Assembly (NCBI GenBank): GCA_020650975.1 | Contig: JAIPMN010000665.1 | Coordinates: forward strand, 1-64,000 | From: Apostichopus californicus | Taxonomy: Eukaryota; Echinodermata; Holothuroidea; Aspidochirotida; Stichopodidae | DNA: 64,000 nucleotides | Direction: 5' to 3' | Shown: piece by piece, positions 24,206 through 35,462 of the stretch | Layout: each line of letters starts with the position of its first letter | Position numbering within the stretch: position 1 is the first letter of the stretch | The notes under the pieces: model-generated | What the model was told of the DNA's origin: nothing | Databases searched by the model: none | The model's input: only the letters and a program-made list of their open reading frames with translations | Translations under genes and position numbers: made by a program

Positions 24206-25310
24206 TAGGCTTACCAGACGTCCGGTTTTACCCGGACATGTCCGGTTTTTCGTGACTTACGCGGGCGTCCGGGTGGATTTTCCAATTTGGCAATAATATC
24301 CGGATTTCATGAATTTCACATAGGAATTGACAGGTTTTCCCTAATTTAGCCTCACGAGTCACGAGCAAATGATTTCCAACTAAATGTATACGCAATAAAT
24401 GTGTACTCGCGTCGTCTGCTACCTACCATATACGGACAGCAGTAGAGAGATACACCACTTTCCTGCACGCAGACGGGCTCTCACAAAGTATAGTAGAACG
24501 CAGTCAATAGCGTGAACACACCGTAATTATGAGTATTGCCCTATCTAACGTAATGTCAGTTTTAGGAAGAGTATCACGCACGCCAATCCAAAGTATGAAG
24601 TGTTGTGAATCTGTGATTGAACATCGGCGGCTGAGATGAACGTACACGTACGTCCGGGTACGGTGCAGTTTCTCTGTTCTTTAATTCAAGTTCATCTAGC
24701 TCGGTCGATCGTAAAAGTTACATTGAAAATATTCATCGTCGAAGACATTGCGAGTTTGCTCCCTGTCGAGGAGAGATAATCTGCATCGTATTGATTTCAT
24801 CGTACTGAAGATTCCCTTACGTGGAGAGGGTCTTCTCGCTGATTCAGTCTCAGTGGACCAAGGAAAGAAACTGGCTGAGCATCGACTCCGTCAGGGCCAT
24901 CGTCATCACCAAGTACAACTTCAGCGACATGACATGTTCGGATTTCCATAAGCATTTGTTGGCTACTCCTTCCTTGTTGAGGAAAATCAGATCCTCAGAG
25001 AAGTTTGCATAGGTGCATAAATTCAGAGGAGATTTTTTGGACTCCAATCTGCCCTGTGGCACAGTACACTTTTGTTAATTTTTTACTAGACTTGGAGCCA
25101 AACCATAAACTCACTCATGTTGGGGACCTCCCTGAGTCCCTATTAGAGTGATTTAGATTGCACCAATTTGTATCTAGGCACCTTTGAAAAACGAAAATTT
25201 TTCCAAAGGGGAGGGGGCACCCCTCCCCTTACACCCGTCCCCCAGGATGTGGATTAGTGTAGGACGCGAATCAGTGTCCGGCTTTTTCAAAAAGAAATAT
25301 GGTAACCCTA
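24206..25310 (+). mobile_element. hAT element with internal transposase remnant
   Basis: Ends are TAGGCTTACCAGACGTCCGG at 24206 and, inward from 25310, TAGGGTTACCATATTTC, followed by CCGGAC-containing subterminal blocks. A perfect 8-bp duplication, CACTCAAT, flanks it at 24198-24205 and 25311-25318. The 1105-bp interior keeps only the last part of a transposase (24821-25012), so it arose by internal deletion. The TCCGGT/CGTCCGG subterminal repeats near 24220-24270 are probable transposase-binding words. C- and G-runs lie near 25205-25245. Confidence 0.88.
24821..25012 (+). pseudogene. hAT transposase dimerisation-domain remnant
   Basis: The frame reads VERVFSLIQSQWTKERNWLS and then IDSVRAIVITKYNF, DMTCSDFHKHLL and LLRKIRSSEKFA before a TAG at 25010. 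This matches the C-terminal dimerisation region of the hAT transposase group with the pattern ERVFSLMNxxWTxERNxLxVxxVKAxLxxKxNF, followed by a CxEFxxxLLxxxxLLxxIxSSEKY tail. In an intact relative this is the last part of a protein of roughly 600 residues or more; only 63 residues remain. The stop position is natural for the family, so the C-terminus is complete and everything upstream has been deleted. The frame itself is uninterrupted, suggesting a moderately recent loss. Confidence 0.8.
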
Positions 25311-25319
25311 CACTCAATA

Positions 25320-26614
25320 AGTCATACACCTGCTCACATTGGTCATATTTGTTGCGGCTTTTTAGTGTACAGTTTTAGGGAGAAAGGTAATCTGAGTGGT
25401 TAAAAAATTTGGTTCAGTACTATGTTTGCACAGATTCATGCACAGTTTGATTCTGTACATGTATACTGTACTGTAGGTAGTGTTCAAAGTGGAACCAGGG
25501 AGCTGCTACTCTAACTGGTGGAACACTATCTGGTCTTCTTCTGTTATCCACATTGAGCCAGTTGTCATTCATAGACTTCTAGTCTAAAGAACTACAGGAA
25601 ACTATTGTACTTACTACTTTAAGCGTTCTTGTGGGAATTTGTCTTTAAATATAGGTGTTAGGGAAACATCTGGTAGTCTTTCTAGATTCTTTTCGGTTTG
25701 TGAAGTCAACCTATTGTCATATAACTGAGTGAGAGATGTGTATTAATCTGCCAGTCACTTTAGAGTTCATAACTACAGGGTTATTCGGTAGGGGAAGGTT
25801 AGGGTGACATTGTGATGAGTCATTGAGATGTCTTCAACTGTGCTTTACATGAGTTTAATAATACTACTTCTGGAAGCAGTTTCATTCTTAATTGCTCAAA
25901 CTTATACTGCATCTTTCATCAGACCAGTAATGCTGTGTATGCCGGTATTAATAGCCTACAGAGAAAGGGTTCAAGGTACAATGCAGTTAATGAAAGTTAT
26001 CTTTCTTCCATTTTGTGACGTAAAAGTGCCCTATTGCAGTTATAAAAGTGACCTCTTTTTGAGAAAGAAAACAATTAATAATTAAAATGTACCCTTTTGT
26101 TGAAAATAAATTGTAAGTAAACAAGTGCTGATTCGTTAAAAACATTGAAACACTGGAATTTGTGGTACAGAATGCACAAGGGGTCTAATTTGTCTGGATG
26201 GGTTGCTTCCTCCAATAGATGTCACATGTCCCACTGTTCTTCAAACTTGCAACCCCCCTTTCATCCGACTGACCCATCTTTCGCTGCAGTGAATAATAGT
26301 GTCCTAGTAACATACTGTAACTCCATATATTATCAATTTGTTTTGTCATTCAGATTGGAAGTCAGTTGCATTTCTTTTGTGCAGTTTGCTTTCACATTAA
26401 TTTAACAGCCAATTAGGAAATTCTTTTCCTTTTGTTATCACTGATCCTTGAGGATGGATGAGATATTGTTAGTCAGTTGGTCATTGGAGCATATTGTAGC
26501 TGTCTCAGTTACCAATGTCAAAAGTCAATGTTCTGGAATAGGGTACTAGAATTCCATATCAGGGAGAGGGGGTAAAAAACTGTGTTGTTGGTGTCTGTTA
26601 GATCTGCAAATTTA
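25320..26614. other. Non-coding stretch
   Basis: No gene or clear element. Short frames at 25828-26085 and 26145-26405 have no recognisable domain. Sequence is AT-rich. Confidence 0.45.
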
Positions 26615-29600
26615 CTTGGCTCCTCTCTTACCATTCTCCCCACAACCTTAGCACTCTAGTTCTACCTAGAATGCCTAGAATGAACTGGTAACCTTTTAAC
26701 ACTATTCTTCATTCTACCACCCAAAGTGCCTACATCGTTTGTGTTTTGTGTGGATTATTGTCCACTTAATTCGAACGGAACGGTTCCTTGGGATCCTTGT
26801 TTGCCATTTACTGGAAACAGAAGTACTATTACCATTCGTGTGCAGACCGATAAGTATCCTTTTTTGTCGAGGGAAGGGTTTTTGAGACTGCTTTAAGGAG
26901 CAGTTCCCGCCAGTTCAAATTCATAGAGTTCTCAGTATGGGTAGCAGTTCTGCAAATTGCTACCATTAGTTTTAGTAATTGCATGTATTTTTGTGTTTCC
27001 GTCTTCTCTACTTTAAAAAAAATCAATGTGGCCTGATCTTGATAAGCTTTTGCTTCTGTCAAGTCTCCTCCATTGCATTTATGCAGTTCTTTCTCTTTAT
27101 CTTGCATACATGAATTATTTATGTTTTTCTGGTCATATTATTTGCACATATGCTAAAATATGTATTTTTCAGTTGTTCATGTGCAGTGGAAATAAATAAA
27201 TAAACAAATAAATAAATAAATAGTTTCCTTTTTGTTAAATCAAAGATGTTTTCACAAGGTTTTCTTTCATATTTCTCTCATTCACTGGCATTACCTTTCT
27301 GTTATTTGGTTTTGAGGCCAGGTTGTTTACTACTTTTATAAGCCACAGGCTTCTTGTCGAAGCACATTGTTAAGTTACTCCTTCTTATTGTTTATCTTTG
27401 TTAGCTTACACTCCTTCCCCTAAATTCAGAGCAAATCAGGGCTCATCTTCATCACAATTCTTCAAAGATCCATCACAGAGAAAGTTTCTTGGCGGGAGAC
27501 TTTGGTTAAGTCAGAGGTTAGGACCTCAGAGAGATACAGACCCTGTCCATTCCAACCTAGAGAGGCCAAACCAACCAGAGGAGGCAGAGGGATGCCTCAG
27601 AGGAATGTAGCAAGGGTGGGGCCCTGCGGAGTAGGGCCAGAGGAAGACCCGGCCACCCATCCCGACCATGGGAAGACCCAGAGGATTTGGCAGAGAAGTA
27701 CAAACCTGACAAGACGGGACAGTGACCGTCCTCCATAAGACCGTCCAGCCCTTGGGGTGCCTACCTCACCTCGGCAAATTGCAGGTGGTGGGAGGGGAGG
27801 GGGGGGATCAAGGGGGAAAGATTAAGATACTATGCCCAACATTGGGCAATAATGGGCGTGGACAAGTGGATGTTGAAACAGTATCCGAGGGATACAGAAT
27901 AGAGTTTACCTCCAGTCCACGTTTCGATGGAGGATGGATGGATGGATGGATGGATGGAGGAAGGGCGACCCCGACACCCACAGATCCCGTCCAGAAAATA
28001 GCTCTAGAGGCGGAGATACAAGCCTTGCTGGAAAAGCAGGCAGCCATAGAGGTATTGGGAGATATGGGACCACTTTTCCGGTCCTCGTTCTTTCTAACAA
28101 AAAAAGGGATAGATCGTGGCATCCCATCCTAAACCTAAAACCCCTCAACAGAGATTTGTAAGGCCAAACATCGCATGGAATCTTTAGCACGCATTATATG
28201 TCTACTCAGAAAAGGCATGTGGGCGGCGAGTGTAGACTTAAAAATGGCTAATGTACGCATACCAGTGCAGGAAGAACACCAATTACCTGGCTTTCCATTA
28301 CAACGAAAGGGATTTCCAGCTCAGGGCATCATCAGTCCATGTCGCCCTGAGGGTTGATCAGAGTGGGGGGAGCAGTGGTCTCCTTCCTGAGGAAAAGAGG
28401 GGTGACACTGTTTACCTCGACAACTGGTTGATAGTTGGAGAGCCGGAGGAAGACGCAATGGTGCAAACCCTACAAGAACTAGTGTGGATAATCAATGAGG
28501 CAAAGTCAGAGTTGGCCCCCACACAGACAATCCAGTTCCTGGATGCAGTACTGGACTGCCAAGGAAGTACTGGACTGCCAAGGAGGTATATCTCTCCCAC
28601 AAAAGAAAGGGTCAGAGCTGTAAAACAGTGACAGACCAGATACTATCAAGGGCATTAGGATTGATGGCCAGCATAGTCGATGTAGTCCAAATTATGGTGC
28701 CTAGTCAGGGCCCTAAAGTGGTATCTGAAACAACGGAGAATCTGCGGGGGATGACTACAACCCTGTTTATCTTACCCGGGCAACCGTTTTCAGGGGCATC
28801 TAAGGACACTCTATCCAGATGGCTCTCGGAGGTAATTTGGCATCGACTCTGCAAGAACCAGAGCACACCACATAAGAGGGGTGGCAGCCTCAATGACACA
28901 CTTTGCTGAAACTTCCAATAGAGGACATATTCAAAGCAGTGGCCTGGTGAATGCAGACAACATGGCGTGTTATTTATCGAACACTTAATAGGCTGAGTCC
29001 GCATTTGGCAGCGCAGTGATGAGAGGTCTGGCCGGTACTAGGACCCACTCCTCGGGCCTCCCACCATCCGGTAGTGCCACTTGGTGCTAAGGTTGTGGGG
29101 AGACATGTAAGCGAGCAGTGAAGTAAATATTCCAAACTTTAGTGGTTTGAATATTTACGAGTGACAAGCTTACCAGTCTCCATTCTCGGCTCCCTCCCCA
29201 GATGGGGGTGGAATGCAGCCGGATGGAGGAGCGGCCACTCAGACTTTTCTCGTTTCTTAGACCCGTAGACCGGTTGATCTGAAAGAAAGAAGGGCCACTA
29301 TCCATGATATGTGAACTTAAAGTAATACTTTTTCGAACTGCCTTGGGTAGCGAGGTTGGAACTTGGTGTTTGACAGTAAAATATTTGTACATTTGAGAAT
29401 GTTTAGGGTACAGTGCACAATAGTGTACATGGTCAAAGAGGGTCTTTCCCCAGAAAAGTCAGGGAGGACTACCCCTCAGCTCTAGTTAAGGGATCGCCTT
29501 GGGAGGTAAGGTGGTCTCAAGAGAAGGAAGGGCATAGTGTTGAAAGGTTACCAGCTCATTCTAGGCACTGTAGAACGAGAGTGCTAAGGTTGTGGGGAGA

Positions 29601-29645
29601 CAGGTAAGCTTGTTACACGTAAATATCCAAGCCAGTAAGTTTTGG
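26615..29645 (+). mobile_element. DIRS-like retrotransposon fossil C (most complete)
   Basis: The fullest DIRS remnant in the window. Parts in order: left terminal repeat (about 26615-26740, with CCCCACAACCTTAGCAC); leader; the tail of the first coding region, arginine/glycine-rich (about 27400-27720); the reverse transcriptase (about 27990-28640), with recognisable primer-grip-side and catalytic-palm blocks; the start of the RNase H side; the C-terminal end of the tyrosine recombinase (about 28800-29010); and inverted terminal-repeat sequence twice at the right (about 29085-29135 and 29580-29630, GTGCTAAGGTTGTGGGGAGA). That fits the internal-complementary arrangement of DIRS elements. A (GGAT)n tract lies at 27930-27957 and a (AAAT)n tract at 27190-27223. 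It is broken, with many breaks and internal losses; clearly old. Confidence 0.8.
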
Positions 29646-30190
29646 AATTTTTGTGTCAAAAACTTCTAAATGACCCTGTGATGCTTGGTAGGAAGGTGCC
29701 CATGATGGGATTGTGTTTCCCAGACTTTCTAAAAGAAAGGTGGAAGTTTACAGGTCAATTTAAAATTGATTGAGAAACTATCACAGGTAATTTAAGTTGT
29801 TAATTGTCAAAACATGTGGCTATCCATGGTAACCAAGTTCTGAAGTGCATGTATGCTTTAGTATATAACTACTGGACTTTCATTTTGTTACTTTCTTTTA
29901 GAAAGATAAGTAACCTCTGAGACATAAATGTACAGACTAAATGTGAACCATTCCATGATTCATATGTAAATTCTTTACACTCAGCTGATTGACTGATTTA
30001 GTATTAAAGTATTACTTATAAACTAGGAAACACTTCCACTGAACAATGAACCACCTACAGTAACTCTTTATTGAAAGGCTTTATGGAAGAAACTTTGTAT
30101 GTTATCAGATTTTAGACTTTGATAGTCACACTTGATGCACGTAGATCTTTTGTGACAAATTCTCCCTTTCTTTCTTTACAGAATTATCCC
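29646..30190. other. Non-coding spacer between DIRS C and an AGGTCA repeat
   Basis: AT-rich; no coding signal or element terminus seen. Confidence 0.4.
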
Positions 30191-30224
30191 ACAATTGTTC
30201 AATTTGTGTATGATAGCTTCTGCA

Positions 30225-30440
30225 GTCAATTTGCATGGTATGGTGATGGCATGTCTGTATGTATGTCTGTGTGTGTGTGACACCTTGGCTTGTAAACTAT
30301 CAAACTCAAAAAGCATCTGGTGGTTCAACTTCATACTTGGTATATGTCAAAGGTCATTTGAGGTCAACAGATGTCACAGCATAAAAACTTGTAGACTTTA
30401 TCACTTCCATGCAAAGCTTGGAAGTTTATTGGAAACACTT
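30225..30440 (+). repeat. AGGTCA-rich dispersed repeat
   Basis: Head GGTATGGTGATGGCATG with a GTGTGTGT tract, then CTCAAAAAGC, TTCAACTTCATACTTGGTAT, and TCAAAGGTCATTTGAGGTCA. It is interrupted on the right by DIRS fossil D, which must have inserted later or recombined here. Confidence 0.7.
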
Positions 30441-31141
30441 CTTATTTACTGCGTGCCTCACTTACCTGTCTCCCCACAACCGTAGCACCTATTTTGAATA
30501 ATAAATTTATTCTGCATCTTGTAAGCCTTCTGCTGCATTACTTTTCATAAATGACTAGGCCTTCTTTGTTAGCTTCTATTCCTTCCTCCTTTGTTACCCT
30601 GTTTGCCATTCTATTTATCTTATGTATCTCAGTACATGTCATCTTGAAGCCAGTTGAAATGCATCAATTGTTTGTTGTTTTCGTCCCAGGAGAGCTTGGG
30701 ATGATCATGAATTATGACCAAAGTGCCGTAAATGCACCAGACGAAACCCCTGCCTAGTTTGTATAGAGTTTTTTCAAACCCAGTGGCAAGATATAGACGG
30801 GTTGCTCAAAGGACAGAGAACAAAATATACAAGAACAGTTGGCACATTTACCCAACCCAAATGGCTCCCCAAGAGTAGGGGAAGGAGAGATGGGGGAGGA
30901 GGTCATGGAGAGTAAGCAACCGCAGATAGAGCTGGGTCGCAGAAGGAAGTAGTGTCCGCAGGGTCGAGAAAGTGGCAGCATCCACCGGGACGCAGAGAGA
31001 GAGAGAGAGATCAACCATAGGTTAACAGAGAGGAGTGATGACAGGGTCGCATGAGAGGGTAGAATTAGTCCCAGTAGTGATGCAAGACAGTGGTCTACCC
31101 ACTACGGGAACACAGAGAGAGGCAAGGGTCACCGAGAGAAA

Positions 31142-31955
31142 CAGGCCTTGATTTATAAGGAGCGCCAGCGCAATTGCGCTCCTCCGCGCTCCTTAAATTC
31201 GATCCGCGAGAGCATTTCACAGCGCTCCTAAAATGTTACTTACGCCCAATACTCTCCTCAATTCCCTAAGGAGAGCAATGAAACAGCGCACCTCACACAC
31301 CACAAGCTCTGCGTACGGTCACTCGCTTCAACATTCAGAGTATCTTCGGTTATTCCGATCTGAACTACCTGGAGCTTTACAGTTTATTGTCCCATTCGTA
31401 CGTTTATATGAGTCACGTAGCATCAGTCAGACTCTGGTATAGTAACGAGGAGATGGTGAAACTTACAGCCTAACACAGTAAACACACTGTAGTATAGGTA
31501 AATTTGGAGCCTATACCGATATTTTCTATGTACAAGTATCATCTGAATTTTCAAATGATAGTGTTTTCACTCTGAATACTGTAAGTGTAAAGTAAATTCA
31601 CATGGTTTGTCAATATTGAACTTTAAATGCTGGATCAACCAACTACACTAAGTGGAAAACAGTTTGTACCCTTTGTTACTTTGTGTTGCTTGTTTTGAGA
31701 AAAAATAAGGACAACAACTCAACTGCAGGAGCTCAAAATAATATACTCTATTTCTCTTCATGCCTCACATGATAAAGAGTACTTACTGGGCCTGCATTGG
31801 CCATGCATATTTTGAGGAGAGCAAAACGCTCTCCTGAAACCCCCCAGGAGACCAAAAAGACGATGGTGATTTTGTCCAGGAGAGCGATTTGAATGCATTG
31901 GTGGTCCCAGGAGAGCAATTTACTACTCTCCTGGATTTTTTATAAATCAAGGCCT
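31142..31955. mobile_element. hAT element nested in DIRS fossil D
   Basis: Terminal inverted repeats are CAGGCCTTGATTTATAA at 31142 and TTATAAATCAAGGCCT ending at 31955. GAGAGAAA flanks both sides (31134-31141 and 31956-31963), an 8-bp duplication that allows for one terminal base difference. Subterminal sequence is rich in GGAGCGC / GAGAGCG words, including the palindrome GCGCAATTGCGC near 31170; AGGAGAGC repeats occur at 31815-31930. It has 814 bp and no transposase. Confidence 0.82.
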
Positions 31956-32235
31956 GAGAGAAAGCCCCCCGACGGGGTGATTGAGCAACTGGAGTCAGGA
32001 GCATGGTCAAATTAGATCATGATCCTGACGACAGAAGAAGGTATCGATCCCCGAGACGGAGACAACAATTAGAAACAGCCTCACTGGCTCATTTGACAGG
32101 CCTGCTAAAACCATTGCTGGAAAGGGAGCAAGTAAGAAGCCCTTCTTTCAAAAGACAGGTTAACAGGGATTCAGAAACAACAGCATCCACATCGGCCACG
32201 ACCACAGAACCGGTGGTTGGATGCATCCTGCTATA

Positions 32236-32635
32236 TACGACCTTACCGGTTTCAAACCTCTGGACATACAATCAGAGACCATAGCGGTGGTTAGGGTGTC
32301 CGCATATAAAGCAGGAGGCCCAGGTTTGAATCCCGCTGGAGGCCAGAAGGTTTTTCACTGTTCTGGGTTTTCCAACTCACTATGATTTAAATTAAATATC
32401 CATTTGTCCTTGTCTTTTGCTTCCATTTCATTCATCAGTCTGTTCAAAGTATCTCTTTCGAGATCCGGCTTTAGGAATCACAAATGATTTGAGTTGGTTA
32501 GCATCATGTTTGATCTCTAGAGTAAGGCAAATGTGTCACAAAAACAGAACTAGTATTGTTCGATACAGGTGACAAACGCCTACAGTGGAATTACGACCTT
32601 CCTTACCAGTTTCGAACCTCTGGACATACAATCAG
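32236..32635 (+). repeat. tRNA-like SINE segment between 40-bp direct repeats
   Basis: At 32283-32345 lies a tRNA-like head: a box-A-like TGGTTAGGGTG at 32288-32298 and a B-box GGTTTGAATCC at 32323-32333. The 35-nt start-to-start spacing suits an internal RNA polymerase III promoter. The segment to about 32590 is non-coding. On each side stands a near-identical direct repeat, 32236-32275 and 32592-32635 (ending CTCTGGACATACAATCAG), far longer than a usual SINE duplication. A functional tRNA is unlikely: I cannot fold a convincing cloverleaf with an anticodon arm and acceptor stem. Confidence 0.55.
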
Positions 32636-32690
32636 CGCCCAGTAGCCCTTTTCAAAGGAACTTAAGACCGAGAGCAAATACAATTTACAA

Positions 32691-33535
32691 GGAGCAAAAA
32701 CCTGTGTTCCTGTCTCAACCAATTCACTGATTGAAATCATGAAGTTGCCCTAGGATGTGTTATACCTGTGCACTATATTCAAGTGGTAGATTTTGCAGGT
32801 GTTGTAATATCTGCCAATCTGCTATGTAGGGGAAATAATCAGCCTATATCAATTATTGATTCCCCCTCTACTTGGTAAGTTGGTGCTGCTCCTAGGCATG
32901 CTATTATATCAGCAAAATAATTTCTGTAATGGATTGCATAAGATATTATATTAATATTTATGTGGCCTTCATTTATGATTCAAACTTGAATGTTGAAGTA
33001 ACCAGTGTATGATGTGTAATTTGAGATTGTCAAGTCTTTGTTATCATTTTGAAATGTGCTAGAAGCAGAATTGATGCATTCTCATGTGTCTGCAGTAAAT
33101 TCTTCCTAGCCTCAGGCGCAACATGCCATGCAACTGTCAATTTACAATATAGAATGGAATCTGTGGATGTCAAATACCCTACAAGTCTGTGTGTCTGAAT
33201 ATAATTTTTATCATTGTTTCATTATTTATTGAAAATTTACCCATAATGGTCACATGTATTTGGCCAATTGTATTTGAATCAAATGATAAAAAGAGGCATA
33301 AACACAACTGTCATTTTTGGTCTGCTACATTTGAAAGTGATAAACTGTGATGAATAACTTATCCAAACAGCCAAGAAAATGTTGTTCTGATTTTGTATGT
33401 GTGTGTACATATCAACATAGGTTATAAAGTCTGAAAACTTTGTAAACAATATTATTGTAAATTGTTTAACTCTAAAATTAAAGCTTGAATATTGCTCATA
33501 CCACAAATGTGGATCCACACTGTTGAGTACAACAA
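32691..33535. other. Non-coding stretch
   Basis: AT-rich, no gene or element terminus recognised. The 79-residue minus-strand frame at 33279-33518 has no domain I can name. Confidence 0.4.
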
Positions 33536-33617
33536 TGCTCTATTTTTGGTGGTTAAATGTTGTATGAGGTTGACAGACAGTCATAGTCTGAACTCTGAAA
33601 ACATATTAACTTGCAAC

Positions 33618-35158
33618 TAGTGTACAATCAATTATGCTTAAACAGAAAATACCGATTACCGATTATTTTTTTTAATATCGGGCCGATTCCTATTCCGATT
33701 ATTTCAAAAGAGAAAATATCCCTTTTAAATACGAAATCAACAATAAAGTATATGATTGAAACAATTATTGTTGTGATTTACCTCTGTTCGTTTGCTTTCA
33801 TTGTAAAAAAAGGCTCTTATGTATCCTTTTGTATGTACCAAATCACGTCTGGAGTTTCGCGGAAAAAACAATTTTTTTTACAATTTTTCCAAAAAATTAT
33901 GAAAATATGACATCCTACTAGGTTAGCACTGTGCTAAGCGAAATGGCCTAACCACCTCGACATGTATGTCACCTGTTAATGGCTTGAAATGCACTAAGAA
34001 TAGCTACTCAAATATCCATCTCAAAAAGTATCTCAGACAAACCATCCATCTTCAATCTTTACCAAAGTGTAAATTTTAATTACATATTTCTTACATTATG
34101 ACATTAATTTGTACTTATTTTCAGTATTATTCCGTTATGAACAAATAGAAATGTTACGAACTTGAAGTTAAACATCCTCATTCGTTACCTATTTAACTCC
34201 ATTCAAGTTCCAAAAAATGTAAGCTTAGGCCAATCAAACTGAACAGCAGATGGTACCATCCTAACTTGTTTATAATTACTGTAGAATGTTACCAGATTGA
34301 TGTAAAGAGATCATAACAACTATAAACTACTCCAATATTGTTTTTTCACATGAAAAATTTGCATTTACTTGATCATAATTGATTTGAGCAAAATTCTAGA
34401 CCGTATTCCGAGACCTGTTTACAATGTAGCAACCTAGTGTTAGGCCTAATGCGACGGCTATTGATTCGAGGCATATCAGCATTTCTGCCGAAATTAAGTT
34501 ATTTTGAGGGAATTGCAGCAAACATCGAAAGGTTGAAAAAATATGGAGATGAGAAGGTCCACGGTAAAAGGGAGGTGATGGGCAGGGAAGTATGTTCCTT
34601 TGCAAATTTTGAGAAAAAGAAATATCAAATTACAAATTAGTGCATCAAATACTGCATCACGGAGCTTCTCATGCCTAAAACATTATAACCTATACCAGGC
34701 GCGTAGCCAGGAATTTGCCAAGGGAGGGGCGAAATGTAAGCAAACTATCAGAGCCGTAGATTCGGCATTGCAAACTATCTAAGCGTAGCGCCACCATGGT
34801 TGGCGCGAAGGGTACAAGAAAACTTTTGCTGGAAATGGCACTTCCCAGGCCTTGTAAGTTGCATCTTAGCATTTTTTCTTTTGCAATTACTAGCGATATC
34901 ATTAAAAAAAAATTTTAAAATATGCTCAAGGGGGGGCGGCTGCTCCCTTCGCCCCCCCCTTGGCTACGCGCCTGACCCATACTCAGCTAATCAACATAGG
35001 TCTTATATATCCAGCACATTCGTTAATTCGCGAAATTGGTATTGCAACTATGCTTACTGTGCCATGACATAACTGGTGTTCCACATAATTTTTACCTATT
35101 CCGATTATGTTCCGATTATGCAATAATCGGCCCGATTCCGATTATCGTATGAACACTA
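33618..35158. mobile_element. hAT element with perfect target duplication
   Basis: The 8-mer CTTGCAAC flanks the element at 33610-33617 and 35159-35166. Short terminal similarity is TAGTGTACAATC at 33618 and, inward from 35158, TAGTGTTCATACGAT. Strong subterminal blocks at both ends are built from CCGATTA/TAATCGG words (33649-33705 and 35100-35146), including ATCGGGCCGATTCC and ATCGGCCCGATTCC. It is 1541 bp, of which 279 bp are a nested MITE. No transposase was recognised. Confidence 0.8.
34696..34974. mobile_element. hAT-type MITE nested in hAT
   Basis: Ends are CAGGCGCGTAGCCAGG at 34696 and, inward from 34974, CAGGCGCGTAGCCAAGG, followed by G/C runs. Flanks ACCTATAC (34688-34695) and ACCCATAC (34975-34982) agree at 7 of 8. 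The interior has the AAGCGTAGCGCCACCATGG, TTGGCGCGAAGGGTACAAG core found also at 1-169 and 3505-3560, although those elements have different termini. It is 279 bp and non-coding. Confidence 0.85.
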
Positions 35159-35462
35159 CTTGCAACTTGGATGCACTCCATTCTTGGTATGTGGATCTAC
35201 CTTATTACCTACAAGAGGAGTGTTTGCAGTTTACATTAAATTTTTCCATGTGACATTTGGCAAGGAATCACTATTGATGGTCATGGTTTCCAATTTTGGC
35301 ATTTATGCAAATCTGGATGAAAAGAACATTGTGAACATAATGTTTAGGTATTCTTATTTCAACTGTTTGAATTCTGGGGCCTATGACTATGCAAAGTATG
35401 CATATATAATTCAATCATAGCAGAAAAGCAGACATATGACACTTTAATTGTCGACTTCTTTC

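Larger units (their letters stand above)
30440..32690 (+). mobile_element. DIRS-like retrotransposon fossil D
   Basis: Parts: left terminal-repeat fragment (about 30450-30495, CTTACCTGTCTCCCCACAAC); leader; and a first-coding-region remnant from about 30640 to 32280 that parallels copy A around its cysteine-rich start. That remnant is split by a hAT (31142-31955). A tRNA-like SINE segment interrupts it again near 32280-32590, where a 40-bp stretch of DIRS-type sequence occurs on both sides. No reverse transcriptase or recombinase was found. It is broken, with several breaks; old. Confidence 0.65.
33540..35290 (+). repeat. AGGTCA-family repeat split by a hAT insertion
   Basis: Left part 33540-33617 (GAGGTTGACAGACAGTCAT, CTCTGAAAACATATTAACTT) and right part 35159-35290 (CTTGGATGCACTCCATTCTT, GGTATGTGGATCTACC) join into the family order once the hAT at 33618-35158 is removed. 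The copy is decayed. Confidence 0.6.

Noticed and set aside
32283-32345. A functional tRNA gene
   Set aside because: Box A is weak, no convincing acceptor or anticodon stem could be folded, and the sequence runs on into a non-coding SINE-like body.
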